Shown: positions 25,467 through 37,292, counted from the stretch's first letter. The stretch: 64,000 nucleotides of DNA from Candidatus Planktophila versatilis (GCF_002288105.1 NZ_CP016774.1:1267010-1331009), one strand, 5' to 3'. Numbers and translations: made by a program. The notes: generated from the sequence alone by a model not told the origin.

Positions 25467-27010
25467 TGAATTCATTATTGGGTGCTCGCTACCTGCTTGG
25501 GGAAATGATTGGCACAGGTGGCATGGCCGATGTGTATATTGCACAAGACCAACGTTTGTCACGACAAGTTGCTATCAAAATCTTGCGTAGTGATTTAGCA
25601 AAAGATCCACTCTTCGTAGCTCGATTTAGAAAAGAAGCAAAAGCCGCCGCTGGCCTTAATCACCCAGCAATTGTTGCTGTCTATGACTCTGGTGAAGAAC
25701 CTGCGCCGTATATCGTGATGGAACTTGTCTCTGGCCACACCTTGCGTGATCTGATTCATGATGGTGAAAGACTTCCGCTGCAGCGCGCACTAGAAATTGC
25801 CGAGGGCGTTCTTGCAGGCCTTGAGTATTCACATGCGCGAGCGATTGTTCACCGCGATATCAAGCCGGCGAATGTAATGATCACCGACAAGGGCGATGTA
25901 AAAGTAATGGACTTTGGAATCGCGCGTGCCATGGATGATCTTGGTGCCACTCTTACCAGCACCTGGAACGTTGTGGGAACTGCGCAATATCTTTCACCTG
26001 AACAAGCTGTGGGTGAGCCCGCAGATTCACGAAGTGATATTTACTCAGCTGGATGCTTACTCTTTGAACTACTTTCGGGGCAACCACCATTTACTGGAGA
26101 AACTCCGGTATCAATTGCCTACCAACATGCATCAAGTACCGCTCCACTTATTCGCACCATACAACCAAATCTTCCAGAAGGAATTGAAACTATTCTTGCG
26201 GTTGCACTAGCCAAGAAACCTGCAGATCGTTACCAAAGTGCACAAGAGATGCTCGATGATATTGCGCGAGTACGCGCAGGTGAGAAAGTATTAGCCAAGG
26301 TAGTTAGTCCACCTGTGTTTACGCGCAAGTCCGCACTTATCTACGGTGGTGCCTTCTTTGCCGCGATTGCGCTAGCTATTGGCGGTTATTTATATAGTGG
26401 CAGCTCAAATAAGAATCTGGCGCAAATCCCTAATGTTGTGGGCTTGAGTGAGGCACAAGCACGCGCGCTCTTGAGCCAATACACAATCACGATTAGACGA
26501 GCGAATGACGGCGTTATTCCACGTGATCGAGTCGCAAGCCAAATACCACTAGCAACAATGAGCGCCCAACCTGGCTCATCGATCGTACTTACGATTTCAA
26601 AGGGTCCGGGAGAGGCAATTGTTCCTGATGATCTAATTGGCATGTCACTAATCGATGCACGCGCAGCCCTTACCGCTGTTGGTCTACTTGTTTCACAGAC
26701 CATTGCTGCTCCATCAGATGAACCACAGGGAACAGTGCTCGAAGTGACACCTGCAGTGGGCTCAGTTACCGATGCTGGCAGTGGAGTAATTCTCACAATT
26801 GCAAGTGGTGAAATCACTGTTCCAGACTTGGTTGGTGTGGAAGCAATTCAAGCTAAGACTTCGCTGATTCAAGCGGGTTTTCTTATCAACGAATTCTTTG
26901 ATTTCGATCCGGAGCAACCACTCGGTGTTGTTATTCGCCAAGCACCTGATGCGGAGTCAACTCAAACAATTGGTAAATCAGTGACAATTACAATTAATAG
27001 AGAACCTTAA
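25463..27010 (+). CDS. pknB: PknB-type Ser/Thr kinase with three PASTA domains
   Basis: A 515-residue membrane kinase. The cytosolic kinase domain spans residues about 10-275: GTGGMADVY glycine loop, VAIKIL lysine, HRDIKPANV catalytic loop near residue 130, and DFGIAR activation start. A single membrane helix (about 292-310) leads to three extracellular PASTA repeats that sense muropeptides or lipid II. The gene overlaps the phosphatase by 4 bp. It should control cell-wall synthesis and division, with the CwlM-like protein at 56824 and MurJ as possible targets. Mycobacterial PknB has four PASTA repeats. The fhaA/B, rodA, pbpA and pknA genes that normally share this operon are absent here. Confidence 0.96.
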   Translation: MMNSLLGARYLLGEMIGTGGMADVYIAQDQRLSRQVAIKILRSDLAKDPLFVARFRKEAKAAAGLNHPAIVAVYDSGEEPAPYIVMELVSGHTLRDLIHDGERLPLQRALEIAEGVLAGLEYSHARAIVHRDIKPANVMITDKGDVKVMDFGIARAMDDLGATLTSTWNVVGTAQYLSPEQAVGEPADSRSDIYSAGCLLFELLSGQPPFTGETPVSIAYQHASSTAPLIRTIQPNLPEGIETILAVALAKKPADRYQSAQEMLDDIARVRAGEKVLAKVVSPPVFTRKSALIYGGAFFAAIALAIGGYLYSGSSNKNLAQIPNVVGLSEAQARALLSQYTITIRRANDGVIPRDRVASQIPLATMSAQPGSSIVLTISKGPGEAIVPDDLIGMSLIDARAALTAVGLLVSQTIAAPSDEPQGTVLEVTPAVGSVTDAGSGVILTIASGEITVPDLVGVEAIQAKTSLIQAGFLINEFFDFDPEQPLGVVIRQAPDAESTQTIGKSVTITINREP

Positions 27011-27636
27011 TTAGCTCTACCAACTACTGGCGATAATCCAACTGCTCGCTTAGGTGCAGCTAGATCACCACATGTCACCAACCAATTAGCCAACATCTGA
27101 TGTCCGTGTTCGGTTAAGACTGATTCTGGGTGGAATTGCACGCCTTCGATTGGCAAGGTTTTATGTTTAAGTGACATGACCACACCAGATTCAGTTGACC
27201 CGGTAATTTCTAAGACATCTGGAACGGTATCTCGTTCTACTGCAAGTGAGTGATAGCGAGTTGCAGTAAATGGTGAAGGCAGATTAGTCAGTACTCCCGT
27301 TGCATTGTGCAGAACTTCTGAAGTCTTTCCATGTAAAAGCTCTGGAGCGCGAGAGACAGTGGCGCCAAATGCTTCACCGATTGCTTGATGGCCAAGACAG
27401 ACGCCAAATAACGGAATTGAATTCTCTGCGCAGTATTTGATCATCGCGATGCTGACCCCAGCCTTATCTGGAGTGCCCGGTCCTGGGGAGATTAAAACCC
27501 CGTCATAGCGCGCAGCTTCATCGGCTGTGACTTCATCGTTTCGAACAACGGTGCATTCTGCCCCCAATTGTGCGAGGTATTGAACGAGGTTAAAGACGAA
27601 CGAGTCGTAGTTATCGATGACGAGGATTCGAGCCAT
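27007..27636 (-). CDS. pabA: Glutamine amidotransferase of anthranilate/aminodeoxychorismate synthase
   Basis: A 209-residue class I glutamine amidotransferase that supplies ammonia for aminating chorismate. NYDSFVFNLVQYL starts the domain, SPGPGTPDKAG is the oxyanion region, GVCLGHQAIGEAFG holds the nucleophilic cysteine and VQFHPESVL the His/Glu pair. Sequence alone cannot separate TrpG from PabA; in mycobacteria the gene at this position (next to pknB and crgA) is called trpG. It is convergent with pknB, with stop codons sharing 4 bp. Confidence 0.92.
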   Translation of the reverse strand: MARILVIDNYDSFVFNLVQYLAQLGAECTVVRNDEVTADEAARYDGVLISPGPGTPDKAGVSIAMIKYCAENSIPLFGVCLGHQAIGEAFGATVSRAPELLHGKTSEVLHNATGVLTNLPSPFTATRYHSLAVERDTVPDVLEITGSTESGVVMSLKHKTLPIEGVQFHPESVLTEHGHQMLANWLVTCGDLAAPKRAVGLSPVVGRAN

Positions 27637-27665
27637 GGTCCTAATTGTGCTGTAACCTTGCCCTC

Positions 27666-27932
27666 ATGCCAAAGTCGAAGTTGCGTAAGAAGGTCGCCGA
27701 GCAGCACGCTCACGAAGAACAGCATCACATCGAAGAAGAGTCACCGCTGCTCGAGAGCCCATCGTGGCTTGCCCCTGTGATGATTGCCAACTTCCTAATC
27801 GGCCTCTTCTGGATTGTCATCTTCTATGTCAGCGAAACTCGCTACCCAATTCCGGGTATCGGGGCTTGGAACATGATTATTGGCTTTAGCTTTATCGCTG
27901 TGGGATTCTCGCTCGCAACTAAGTGGCGCTAA
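27666..27932 (+). CDS. crgA: Cell division protein CrgA
   Basis: An 88-residue membrane protein with a charged N-terminal part rich in His and Glu, and two transmembrane helices (WLAPVMIANFLIGLFWIVI and NMIIGFSFIAVGFSLA) joined by a short extracellular loop with YPIPGIGAWN, the CrgA signature. In actinobacteria it recruits wall enzymes to the FtsZ septum. TAACCT at 27653-27658 lies 7 bases before ATG 27666, so a leaderless start is likely; the first 7 codons of the longer reading from 27645 are not needed. Divergent from pabA. Confidence 0.93.
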   Translation: MPKSKLRKKVAEQHAHEEQHHIEEESPLLESPSWLAPVMIANFLIGLFWIVIFYVSETRYPIPGIGAWNMIIGFSFIAVGFSLATKWR

Positions 27933-27958
27933 GTAAGAAACTTTAGAACACTTCTTCC

Positions 27959-29188
27959 ATGGGCAAGAATGTTAAGCGTCAATTTCCCAAGCCTTCGGAG
28001 CTAGCCCCACTTCTTAAGTTCTCACTTCCTACTCTGCGCCGCAAGAAGCGTCGCTTAGAGAAGGCATACACAATCTGGGATCTACGCGATATTGCAAAGA
28101 AGCGCACTCCTAAAGGTCCGTTTGATTACACCGACGGGTCAGCAGAGAGTGAAGTAAGTCTAGAACGCGCTCGTCAAGCATTTGCTGATCTTGAATTTAT
28201 CCCAAGTATTTTAAAAGATGTATCTACTGCAGATTTAACTCGCACCTCACTCGGAGAAAAATTCTCAATGCCACTTGGTATTGCTCCAACCGGATTTACC
28301 CGCATGATGCAGACTGAAGGTGAAATTGCGGGAGCACGGGCTGCTGAAAAATTTGGAATTCCATTTACGCTCTCAACCCTTGGCACAACAACTATTGAAG
28401 ATGTTGTCACCGCAGCACCTAATGGTCGCAATTGGTTCCAGTTATATATGTGGAAAGATCGCGAAGGAAGCATGGCGCTGGTCGAGCGTGCACAACGTGC
28501 TGGTGTGAAAAACCTAATGCTCACAGTTGATGTGCCTGCCGCCGGACAAAGAATTCGTGATTACCGAAATGGCCTCACCGTTCCACCGCGCCTGACGGCT
28601 GGAACAGTGATTAACGCTATTCCTCGACCTGCTTGGTGGATTAACTTTCTAACAACTCCCTCAATCGAATTTGCATCGATGAAGAATTGGGAGGGCACTG
28701 TAGGAGAACTCCTTGACTACATGTTCGACCCAACAATGACATGGGAAGATCTGAAGTGGATTAGAGAACAGTGGAATGGAACGCTGACGGTCAAGGGAAT
28801 TCAAAATCTTGAAGATGCAAAAAAGGCGGCAGAGCTTGGAGCCGATGCGGTTCTACTCTCCAATCACGGAGGACGGCAGCTCGATCGCGCCCCGGTAATG
28901 CTCCATTTACTGAGTGATATTAAGAAGGAATTTAAGAAAGATTACGAGATTCATATTGATACCGGAATTATGCATGGGGCTGATGTTTTAGCCGCCATCG
29001 CACTCGGTGCTCAATTTACTTATGTGGGCAGAGCTTATTTATATGGCCTGATGGCTGGTGGCCAAGATGGCGTCGAGCGCGCACTTGAAATCATGCGCAC
29101 ACAAATGGTTCGAAATATGAAGTTGTTGGGTGTGAATTCATTAGATGAATTGACTCCTAAGCATGTGCGCTTCCTAAATCGCCAGTAA
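27959..29188 (+). CDS. lldD: FMN-dependent L-lactate dehydrogenase (LldD2-like)
   Basis: A 409-residue FMN alpha-hydroxyacid dehydrogenase. FDYTDGSAESEVSLERAR and GIAPTGFTRMMQTEGE are FMN-site segments, LSNHGGRQLD holds the catalytic histidine, and DTGIMHGADVLAAIALGA binds the phosphate. The end GVNSLDELTPKHVRFL strongly recalls mycobacterial LldD2 (Rv1872c), which oxidizes L-lactate to pyruvate with quinone as acceptor. Mycofactocin-related MftD is a distant relative, but no other mft gene is near. The following gene, 16 bp away, is an Fe-S membrane oxidoreductase that may take its electrons. Confidence 0.88.
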   Translation: MGKNVKRQFPKPSELAPLLKFSLPTLRRKKRRLEKAYTIWDLRDIAKKRTPKGPFDYTDGSAESEVSLERARQAFADLEFIPSILKDVSTADLTRTSLGEKFSMPLGIAPTGFTRMMQTEGEIAGARAAEKFGIPFTLSTLGTTTIEDVVTAAPNGRNWFQLYMWKDREGSMALVERAQRAGVKNLMLTVDVPAAGQRIRDYRNGLTVPPRLTAGTVINAIPRPAWWINFLTTPSIEFASMKNWEGTVGELLDYMFDPTMTWEDLKWIREQWNGTLTVKGIQNLEDAKKAAELGADAVLLSNHGGRQLDRAPVMLHLLSDIKKEFKKDYEIHIDTGIMHGADVLAAIALGAQFTYVGRAYLYGLMAGGQDGVERALEIMRTQMVRNMKLLGVNSLDELTPKHVRFLNRQ

Positions 29189-29204
29189 CGATTACCCTAC
29201 GCTT

Positions 29205-31250
29205 ATGAAGTTTGCGCTGGCAGGACTCTCTTATCTCATTACTGCCTTCGCACTCATTTTTCTTACTGTGCGAGTACGCCAATTAATTGCTCTGTATAAG
29301 AAGCAGCAACCAGATCCCACTCGCAGCAATAATCAATCTGCGCGGTTTAAGAACATGCTCACAGAAGTTCTTGGACATACCAAGATGCTCAACTTCACAG
29401 CCACGGGAATCGCTCACTGGTTTGTGATGATTGGTTTTGGCGCGCTATTCGGAACTCTCATCACCGCATATGGACAAGTAGTTAACCCAGACTTTGCACT
29501 GCCCCTTATTGGACATTTTGTTGGATATGAACTCTTTGCTGAACTCATCGCCGCCCTCACCGGCGTTGGCATAGTTACCTTGATTGGCATTCGCCAAGTG
29601 ACTCGTTTACGTAAACGCAATCGTTTTAGTGGATCGAATATGGGTAAGGCCTATTACATCGAGGCGACAATTCTTGGCATTGTTTTCTGTGTCATTGCAC
29701 TTCGTGGTTTGGAAGGCGCACTCGCTAATGAAGAATCATGGAATTGGCATTATGCGATTTCATGGCCGGCAGTTCTTGCCTTTAACTCCATGTCGGTTGC
29801 GTCCCTTGAAAGTGCAATAGTTATCGTCGCAACGCTCAAGATTGTTATTTCAATGGCCTGGTTCATTGTGATTGCATCTGATTTCACCATGGGTATCGCC
29901 TGGCACAGATTCCTTGCCTTCTTTAATATTTACTACAAACGTAATATCGATCAACCAGCACTCGGTGCGCTGCCAGAGATGCTCTCAAAAGGTAAGCCTG
30001 TTAACTTCGAAGATCCGGCTGAAGATGATGTCTTTGGCCTTGGAACGCGCGGAGATATCTCCTGGAAGGGCTTGCTGGATATGACCAGCTGCACCGAATG
30101 TGGTCGTTGCCAATCGCAATGTCCGGCCTGGCATACCGATAAACCACTTTCACCTAAGTTATTGATTATGGCGATGCGCGATCACGCGATGTCAAAGGTT
30201 GTCGAGACCGAAAACATAGTGGGTGAGAACGCTCCTATCTCACTTGATGTCTTATGGTCTTGCACATCGTGTGGTGCTTGTGTTGAAGAGTGTCCAGTTG
30301 ATATCGAACACGTTGATCACATCGTTAATATGCGCCGCTTCCAAGTACTCGTTGAATCTGAATTTCCAACAGAGCTTGGTGGCACTTTCCGCAATCTTGA
30401 GAAGGCCGGAAACCCATGGGGTGCTAATAAGGCTGACCGCGAGAGCTGGATTGCAGAGTGTGATTTCCCAGTACGCGTTGTTAGCGGTGAACTTCCAGAA
30501 GAAGTTGAATATCTCTTCTGGGTTGGCTGCGCTGGTGCATACGAAGATCGAGCAAAGAAGACAACAAAGGCTGTCGCTGAGTTACTACATATGGCGGGAG
30601 TTAACTTTGCCGTTCTAGGAAAGCGTGAGACCTGCACTGGAGATCCGGCACGTCGCTCCGGTAATGAATTTCTCTACCAAATTCTTTCCCAAGAAAACAT
30701 TGCGACTTTTAACGAAACTTTTGGCGATAGATCAAAAGGTAAGAAGAAGGTTGTTGTTACCTGCCCGCATTGCTTCACAACTATTGGACGAGATTATGCA
30801 CAGAGTGGTTTTGAGCTCGAGATGTTGCACCACACGCAATTACTTAATAATTTGATTAAAGAAGGACGCCTGAAGCCAAGTCCGCATAAATCAGATAAGA
30901 AGCTGACTTATCACGACCCTTGTTACCTCGGTCGACACAACCAAATTTACGCACCACCTCGTGAGCTGCTGGAGGCTAGTGGTTGCGATGTGGAAGAGAT
31001 GCCACGTAATAAGGAACGATCATTCTGCTGCGGTGGTGGCGGTGGCCGCATGTGGATGGAAGAAAAACTTGGAACTCGCATCAACTTAAATCGTGTTGAT
31101 GAAGCAATTGATACCGGGGCGCAAGAAGTCGCTGTTGCCTGTCCATTCTGCCGAATCATGGTCGGTGATGGAATGGTTGCGCGTCAATCAGATGTTGAAG
31201 TACTCGATGTTGCCCAGATATTACTTAGAAGCGTGAAGGCTTCAGAGTAA
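29205..31250 (+). CDS. Membrane-bound CCG-domain Fe-S oxidoreductase (HdrD/GlcF-like)
   Basis: A 681-residue protein. Residues 1-240 contain about five membrane helices, including a NarI-like region around GIAHWFVMIGFGALFGTL. Residues about 295-360 carry two [4Fe-4S] motifs (CTECGRCQSQC with a later CP, and CTSCGACVEECP). The C-terminal half has two CCG domains (FWVGCAGAYEDR, and SFCCGGGGGRMW), as in heterodisulfide reductase D and glycolate oxidase GlcF. Such proteins link a soluble dehydrogenase to the quinone pool. TACCCT at 29193-29198 lies 6 bases before the ATG, so it may have its own leaderless promoter as well as read-through from lldD. It resembles Rv0338c of Mycobacterium. The true donor is unproven. 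Confidence 0.87.
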   Translation: MKFALAGLSYLITAFALIFLTVRVRQLIALYKKQQPDPTRSNNQSARFKNMLTEVLGHTKMLNFTATGIAHWFVMIGFGALFGTLITAYGQVVNPDFALPLIGHFVGYELFAELIAALTGVGIVTLIGIRQVTRLRKRNRFSGSNMGKAYYIEATILGIVFCVIALRGLEGALANEESWNWHYAISWPAVLAFNSMSVASLESAIVIVATLKIVISMAWFIVIASDFTMGIAWHRFLAFFNIYYKRNIDQPALGALPEMLSKGKPVNFEDPAEDDVFGLGTRGDISWKGLLDMTSCTECGRCQSQCPAWHTDKPLSPKLLIMAMRDHAMSKVVETENIVGENAPISLDVLWSCTSCGACVEECPVDIEHVDHIVNMRRFQVLVESEFPTELGGTFRNLEKAGNPWGANKADRESWIAECDFPVRVVSGELPEEVEYLFWVGCAGAYEDRAKKTTKAVAELLHMAGVNFAVLGKRETCTGDPARRSGNEFLYQILSQENIATFNETFGDRSKGKKKVVVTCPHCFTTIGRDYAQSGFELEMLHHTQLLNNLIKEGRLKPSPHKSDKKLTYHDPCYLGRHNQIYAPPRELLEASGCDVEEMPRNKERSFCCGGGGGRMWMEEKLGTRINLNRVDEAIDTGAQEVAVACPFCRIMVGDGMVARQSDVEVLDVAQILLRSVKASE

Positions 31251-31782
31251 GCAATAACTTAGTCACTACAGCCCCTGCGATAAGACCACCAAGGTGAGCG
31301 TGCCAATCTACGCCGCCAATAGTAAAACCCAGTGCAAAGTTCAGGGCGATGACAACGATGATGCTTTTAATGTCACCGCCCATTCGCTTGCCAATAATTA
31401 CAAATGCGCCGAATAAACCAAAGACCGCACCTGATACTCCCACTGAATATCCGTTGTAACCAAGACTGTATGCCGAAAATAGAGAGCCACCGATGAGTGA
31501 GATGAAGAAGATAATGAGAAATTTGCTGCGCCCCATAAAGCGCTCGATCGGTGTTCCGAGTGAGTGCAGGGCAAGCATGTTAAATGCTAGGTGAATTGGA
31601 ATTGTATTTGAGTTATCGTGCACGAGAGCCACAGTGACAAGTCGATACCACTCGTTTGTTGATTTAAGTAATTCGATTCCATAGAGGCCAAAGGTGCCAA
31701 TGATTCCGGAATCAAGGAGTTCGTATAGGTAAAAGCCGCAGATAATGGTGATTAGCGATATGACTGTTGAACGCGATTTCAT
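31225..31782 (-). CDS. Rhomboid-family intramembrane serine protease
   Basis: A 185-residue protein with six membrane segments. The catalytic serine is in GVSGAVFGLFGAF and the histidine in DWHAHLGGLIAG. HLAFNMLALHSLGTPIERFMG carries the conserved HxxxN oxyanion element. Proteases of this fold cleave membrane helices; substrates cannot be guessed here. The 3' end overlaps that of the Fe-S oxidoreductase by 26 bp on the opposite strand. It follows ppiA by 12 bp, as in several actinobacteria where a rhomboid gene neighbours ppiA. Confidence 0.93.
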   Translation of the reverse strand: MKSRSTVISLITIICGFYLYELLDSGIIGTFGLYGIELLKSTNEWYRLVTVALVHDNSNTIPIHLAFNMLALHSLGTPIERFMGRSKFLIIFFISLIGGSLFSAYSLGYNGYSVGVSGAVFGLFGAFVIIGKRMGGDIKSIIVVIALNFALGFTIGGVDWHAHLGGLIAGAVVTKLLLTLKPSRF

Positions 31783-31794
31783 GCGCTTAAAGAA

Positions 31795-32307
31795 TTAAGC
31801 GATAGTGACGCTATTAATGACAACTGGTGTCACAGGCTTATCTTGGGCACCTGTTGGTGTTGCGCCAATTTTGTCTACAACGGCCTGTGAAGCGACATCT
31901 TTTACTTCACCGAAAATTGTGTGCTTGCGGTTAAGCCATGTTGTTGGAGCAACTGTAATAAAGAACTGTGAACCATTTGTTCCTGGTCCAGAGTTAGCCA
32001 TGGCAAGAATGTATGGGCGATCAAATTGAAGCTCGCCATGGAATTCGTCAGCGAACTGGTATCCAGGTCCGCCAAAGCCTTGACCTAGTGGGTCTCCACC
32101 TTGCAACATGAAACCGGCGATGACACGGTGGAAAATAGTTCCGTCATATAAATTCTCATTTGATTTCTTACCTGTACGAGGATCCGTCCACTCTTTGGCA
32201 CCAGTTGCAAGACCTACAAAATTTTCAACAGTCTTAGGTGCGTGATTAGGAAATAGCTCGATGACAATGTCGCCGAGTGAGGTGTGAAGGGTTGCAGTGT
32301 TTGACAT
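31795..32307 (-). CDS. ppiA: Peptidyl-prolyl cis-trans isomerase (cyclophilin)
   Basis: A 170-residue cyclophilin without signal peptide, so cytosolic. The active-site arginine and surrounding residues are in FHRVIAGFMLQGGDPLG, and GTNGSQFFITVAPTTWLNRK and HTIFGEV form the rest of the proline-binding groove. It speeds prolyl isomerization during folding. The ATG lies just 2 bp from the 3' end of tRNA-Ala, so it may be expressed from the tRNA transcript. The order tRNA-Ile, tRNA-Ala, ppiA after gyrA is the same as in Mycobacterium. Confidence 0.95.
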   Translation of the reverse strand: MSNTATLHTSLGDIVIELFPNHAPKTVENFVGLATGAKEWTDPRTGKKSNENLYDGTIFHRVIAGFMLQGGDPLGQGFGGPGYQFADEFHGELQFDRPYILAMANSGPGTNGSQFFITVAPTTWLNRKHTIFGEVKDVASQAVVDKIGATPTGAQDKPVTPVVINSVTIA

Positions 32308-32308
32308 G

Positions 32309-32381
32309 TGGAGACCAGGGGAATCGAACCCCTAACCCCCGCCTTGCAAAGGCGGTGCTCTACCAATTGAGCTAGGTCCCC
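32309..32381 (-). tRNA. tRNA-Ala (anticodon UGC)
   Basis: The reverse complement is a 73-nt cloverleaf: acceptor GGGGACC with GGTCTCC (one G-T pair), D arm AGCTCAATTGGTAGAGC, anticodon stem CCGCC/GGCGG around TTTGCAA (anticodon TGC) and T arm GTTCGATTC. The discriminator is A. CCA is not encoded. Confidence 0.96.
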
Positions 32382-32394
32382 GTATTAGAACGGG

Positions 32395-32469
32395 TGGGCC
32401 CAGGTGGACTTGAACCACCGACCTCTTCCTTATCAGGGAAGCGCTCTAACCAGGCTGAGCTATGGGCCC
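32395..32469 (-). tRNA. tRNA-Ile (anticodon GAU)
   Basis: The reverse complement is a 75-nt cloverleaf: acceptor GGGCCCA with TGGGCCC, D arm AGCTCAGCCTGGTTAGAGC, anticodon stem CTTCC/GGAAG around CTGATAA (anticodon GAT) and T arm GTTCAAGTC. It precedes tRNA-Ala by 13 bp, so the two are probably one transcript together with ppiA. Confidence 0.96.
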
Positions 32470-32565
32470 GCTAGACGTACTTTCGTGCGTTTCGCAGAAG
32501 CGCAAGGTTACTTGAATATCATCAAGTAGCCAAAACGGCCCCCATTACTACAGGCGTGAACCCTA

Positions 32566-35063
32566 CTACTTTTGCTCCGAAATCTCATCTTCGCTGTTGC
32601 GGGTCACAGATAACAGGGTCACACCAACATCTAAGTTGACCAGACGAACTCCCATTGAATCGCGGCCTGTTTGGCGCACTTCAGCTGCAGGGGTTCGCAT
32701 GACAGTTCCAGCAGATGTAATCGCGAGGATTTCATCTTTATCTTCTAATACAAGTGCGGATACAAGTGTTCCGCGAGAATCTTCATCGATCTTTGCCGCC
32801 TTTATGCCAATGCCACCACGACCTTGTAGTCGATACTCATCGATTGGAGTTTTCTTTCCATAGCCACCATCGGTTGCGGTAAAGACAAATGCACCCTGCG
32901 TAGATTGAGAATCAACGCGCGCCATTGTTAAGAGTTCATCACCCACGCGAAATTTCATTCCGATCACACCAGATGTGGAACGTCCCATCGGACGAAGTGA
33001 ATCATCATCGGTGGTAAAGCGCAGTGACATCGCCTTCTTAGAAACAAGCAAGAGTTCATCGGCATTACGGACAAGAGAAGCTGAAACAACTTCATCCCCA
33101 GGCTTTAATGAGATTGCAATGAGGCCACCGGTGCGCGGTGAATCGTATTCAGTCAGTGGGGTCTTCTTCACTAGCCCACCTTTTGTGGCAAGTACTAGGT
33201 AAGGAGCTGCGTTGTAATCTTTAAATGAAAGCACTTGTGCAATTTGTTCTTCTGGCTTAAATGCCATCAGATTTGCCACATGTTGTCCGCGGGCATCGCG
33301 GCCAGCATCAGGAAGCTCGTGCACCTTCGCCCGATAAACGCGGCCCTGGTTGGTGAAGAACAAGAGCCAATCGTGGGTAGAGGCAACAAAGAAATGATCA
33401 ACCACATCATCTTGCTTCAGCGCCGCGCCTTTAACGCCGCGACCACCTCTGCGCTGTGATTTATAGAGATCAGCGGTAGTGCGCTTGGAATATCCACCGC
33501 GGGTAATAGTTACTACGACATTGTTATCAGGAATGAGATCTTCAGCCGAGAAATCACCTTCACTTGCCACAATTTGAGTACGGCGCTCATCACCGTATTT
33601 AGTAATCACTTCAGTGAGCTCGCTCTTAATGATTTCGCGCTGCTTACTTTCCGATGCCAAGATTGCGTTGAGCTCGATGATGTCAGCCATCAGGCCTTCG
33701 TATTCATCATTAATCTTCTGACGCTCAAGTGCTGCAATTCGGCGCAACTGCATATCAAGAATTGCATTTGCTTGGATCTCATCGACATCGAGTAACTTCA
33801 TCAAACCTGTACGCGCTTCTTCGGGAGTCTTTGAGGCACGAATGAGTGCAATCACGGCATCGAGGGCGTCGAGGGCTTTGAGGTATCCCTTAAGAATATG
33901 TGCGCGTTTCTCTTTTTCAACCAAGCGGAATTTAGTACGGCGAACAATGACTTCAACTTGATGCTCGATGTAATACTTAATGAATTCATCTAAGCGCAAG
34001 GTACGTGGAACACCGTCGACAAGTGCCAACATATTGGCACCGAAAGTATCTTGTAGTTGAGTCTGCTTATATAAATTGTTAAGAATAACCTTTGGAATTG
34101 CCGAGCTCTGCAAGACAATAACCAGGCGTTGACCTAGACGTTCGTTTCCTTCATCGCGCACATCTGCGATTCCCTTGATCTTTCCATCTTTAACAAGTTC
34201 AGCAATTTTAAGCGCTAAGTTATCTGGGTTCACTTGATAGGGAAGTTCAGTGACAACTAAGCATGTGCGCTTATTAATCTCTTCTACATTTACTACTGCC
34301 CGCATAGTCACTGAGCCACGGCCAGTGCGATAGGCATCTTCAATGCCGCCACGGCCAACAATCAGTGCCTTGGTTGGAAAATCTGGGCCTTTCACAACAG
34401 TAAGCAAATGATTAAGTAGATCTGGGGCCGGCATATCTGGATGTTCAAGTGCGTAAATGACCGCCTCACCGATTTCGCGAAGATTATGCGGAGGAATATT
34501 TGTCGCCATACCCACTGCAATACCGGCAGAGCCGTTAACAAGTAAGTTGGGAAAACGTGCAGGTAATACATCAGGCTCTTGTGATCGTCCGTCGTAGTTG
34601 GGTGAGAAGTTGACGGTATCTTCATCGATATCACGCATCATCTCCATGGCAAGAGGTGCCAAGCGAGCTTCGGTGTAACGCATCGCAGCTGCTGGATCGT
34701 TACCGGGTGAACCGAAGTTTCCGTTGCCATCTACCAATGGATAACGAAGTGACCATGACTGAGCTAAACGAACAACGGTGTCATAGATAGCGGTGTCACC
34801 ATGAGGATGGTAATTACCCATGACATCACCGACGATGCGAGAAGATTTGTAATAGCCCTTATCGGGGCGATAACCAGCATCGAACATGGCATAGAGAACG
34901 CGGCGGTGAACTGGCTTTAGGCCATCTCGCACATCAGGAAGTGCGCGCCCAACAATGACAGACATGGCGTAGTCGAGATAGCTGCGCGCCATTTCAACTT
35001 GTAGGTCTACTTTTTCGATGCGATCGAAAGTTACCTCTTCCGGTGCCATGTCATCAGTTGTCA

Positions 35064-35064
<1 letters not shown>
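32566..35064 (-). CDS. gyrA: DNA gyrase subunit A
   Basis: An 832-residue type II topoisomerase breakage-reunion subunit. The catalytic tyrosine is in [11 protein letters not shown] near residue 127. The quinolone-resistance region reads [19 protein letters not shown], with aspartate where many bacteria have the second acidic residue and alanine in place of the usual first serine position. The C-terminal beta-pinwheel begins with the GyrA box QRRGGRG near residue 535, so this is gyrase and not topoisomerase IV. It acts as A2B2 with GyrB to introduce negative supercoils. The start overlaps the gyrB stop by one base. Confidence 0.98.
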
Positions 35065-37101
<2,037 letters not shown>

Positions 37102-37222
37102 AGGGTGAAATCCTATCGTTAAATCAGAAGTCAAATACCGGCGAGAAGCCTTAGGAGTGGGATTTACCGCCCGTTCGGCGCAGGGGTGAGGGTTCCTACT
37201 GAATCAACTCACTCTTTGCTAG

Positions 37223-37244
37223 ATATCCACAGAGTTTATCCCCA
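37223..37244 (+). promoter_or_regulatory. Two near-consensus DnaA boxes upstream of gyrB
   Basis: ATATCCACA (37223-37231) and TTATCCCCA (37236-37244) each differ by one base from the DnaA box TTATCCACA and are in the same direction, 13 bp apart. A third, weaker match (GTGGGTGG) follows. They may be a remnant of an origin-proximal position or a DnaA control site for gyrB. Confidence 0.4.
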
Positions 37245-37292
37245 TTGTGGGTGGAGTTACACCAATGTAATTCAGCGCAAAGTTAGAAAATA

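Noticed and set aside
27959..29188. MftD of a mycofactocin cluster
   Set aside because: The enzyme shares the FMN fold, but its end segment and whole sequence match LldD2, and no mftA, mftB, mftC or mftE gene is near.
32509..32528. TACTTGA/TCAAGTA hairpin after gyrA taken as a terminator
   Set aside because: The stem is only 7 bp, AT-rich and without a following T run; it might be a processing site before the tRNAs, but that cannot be supported.
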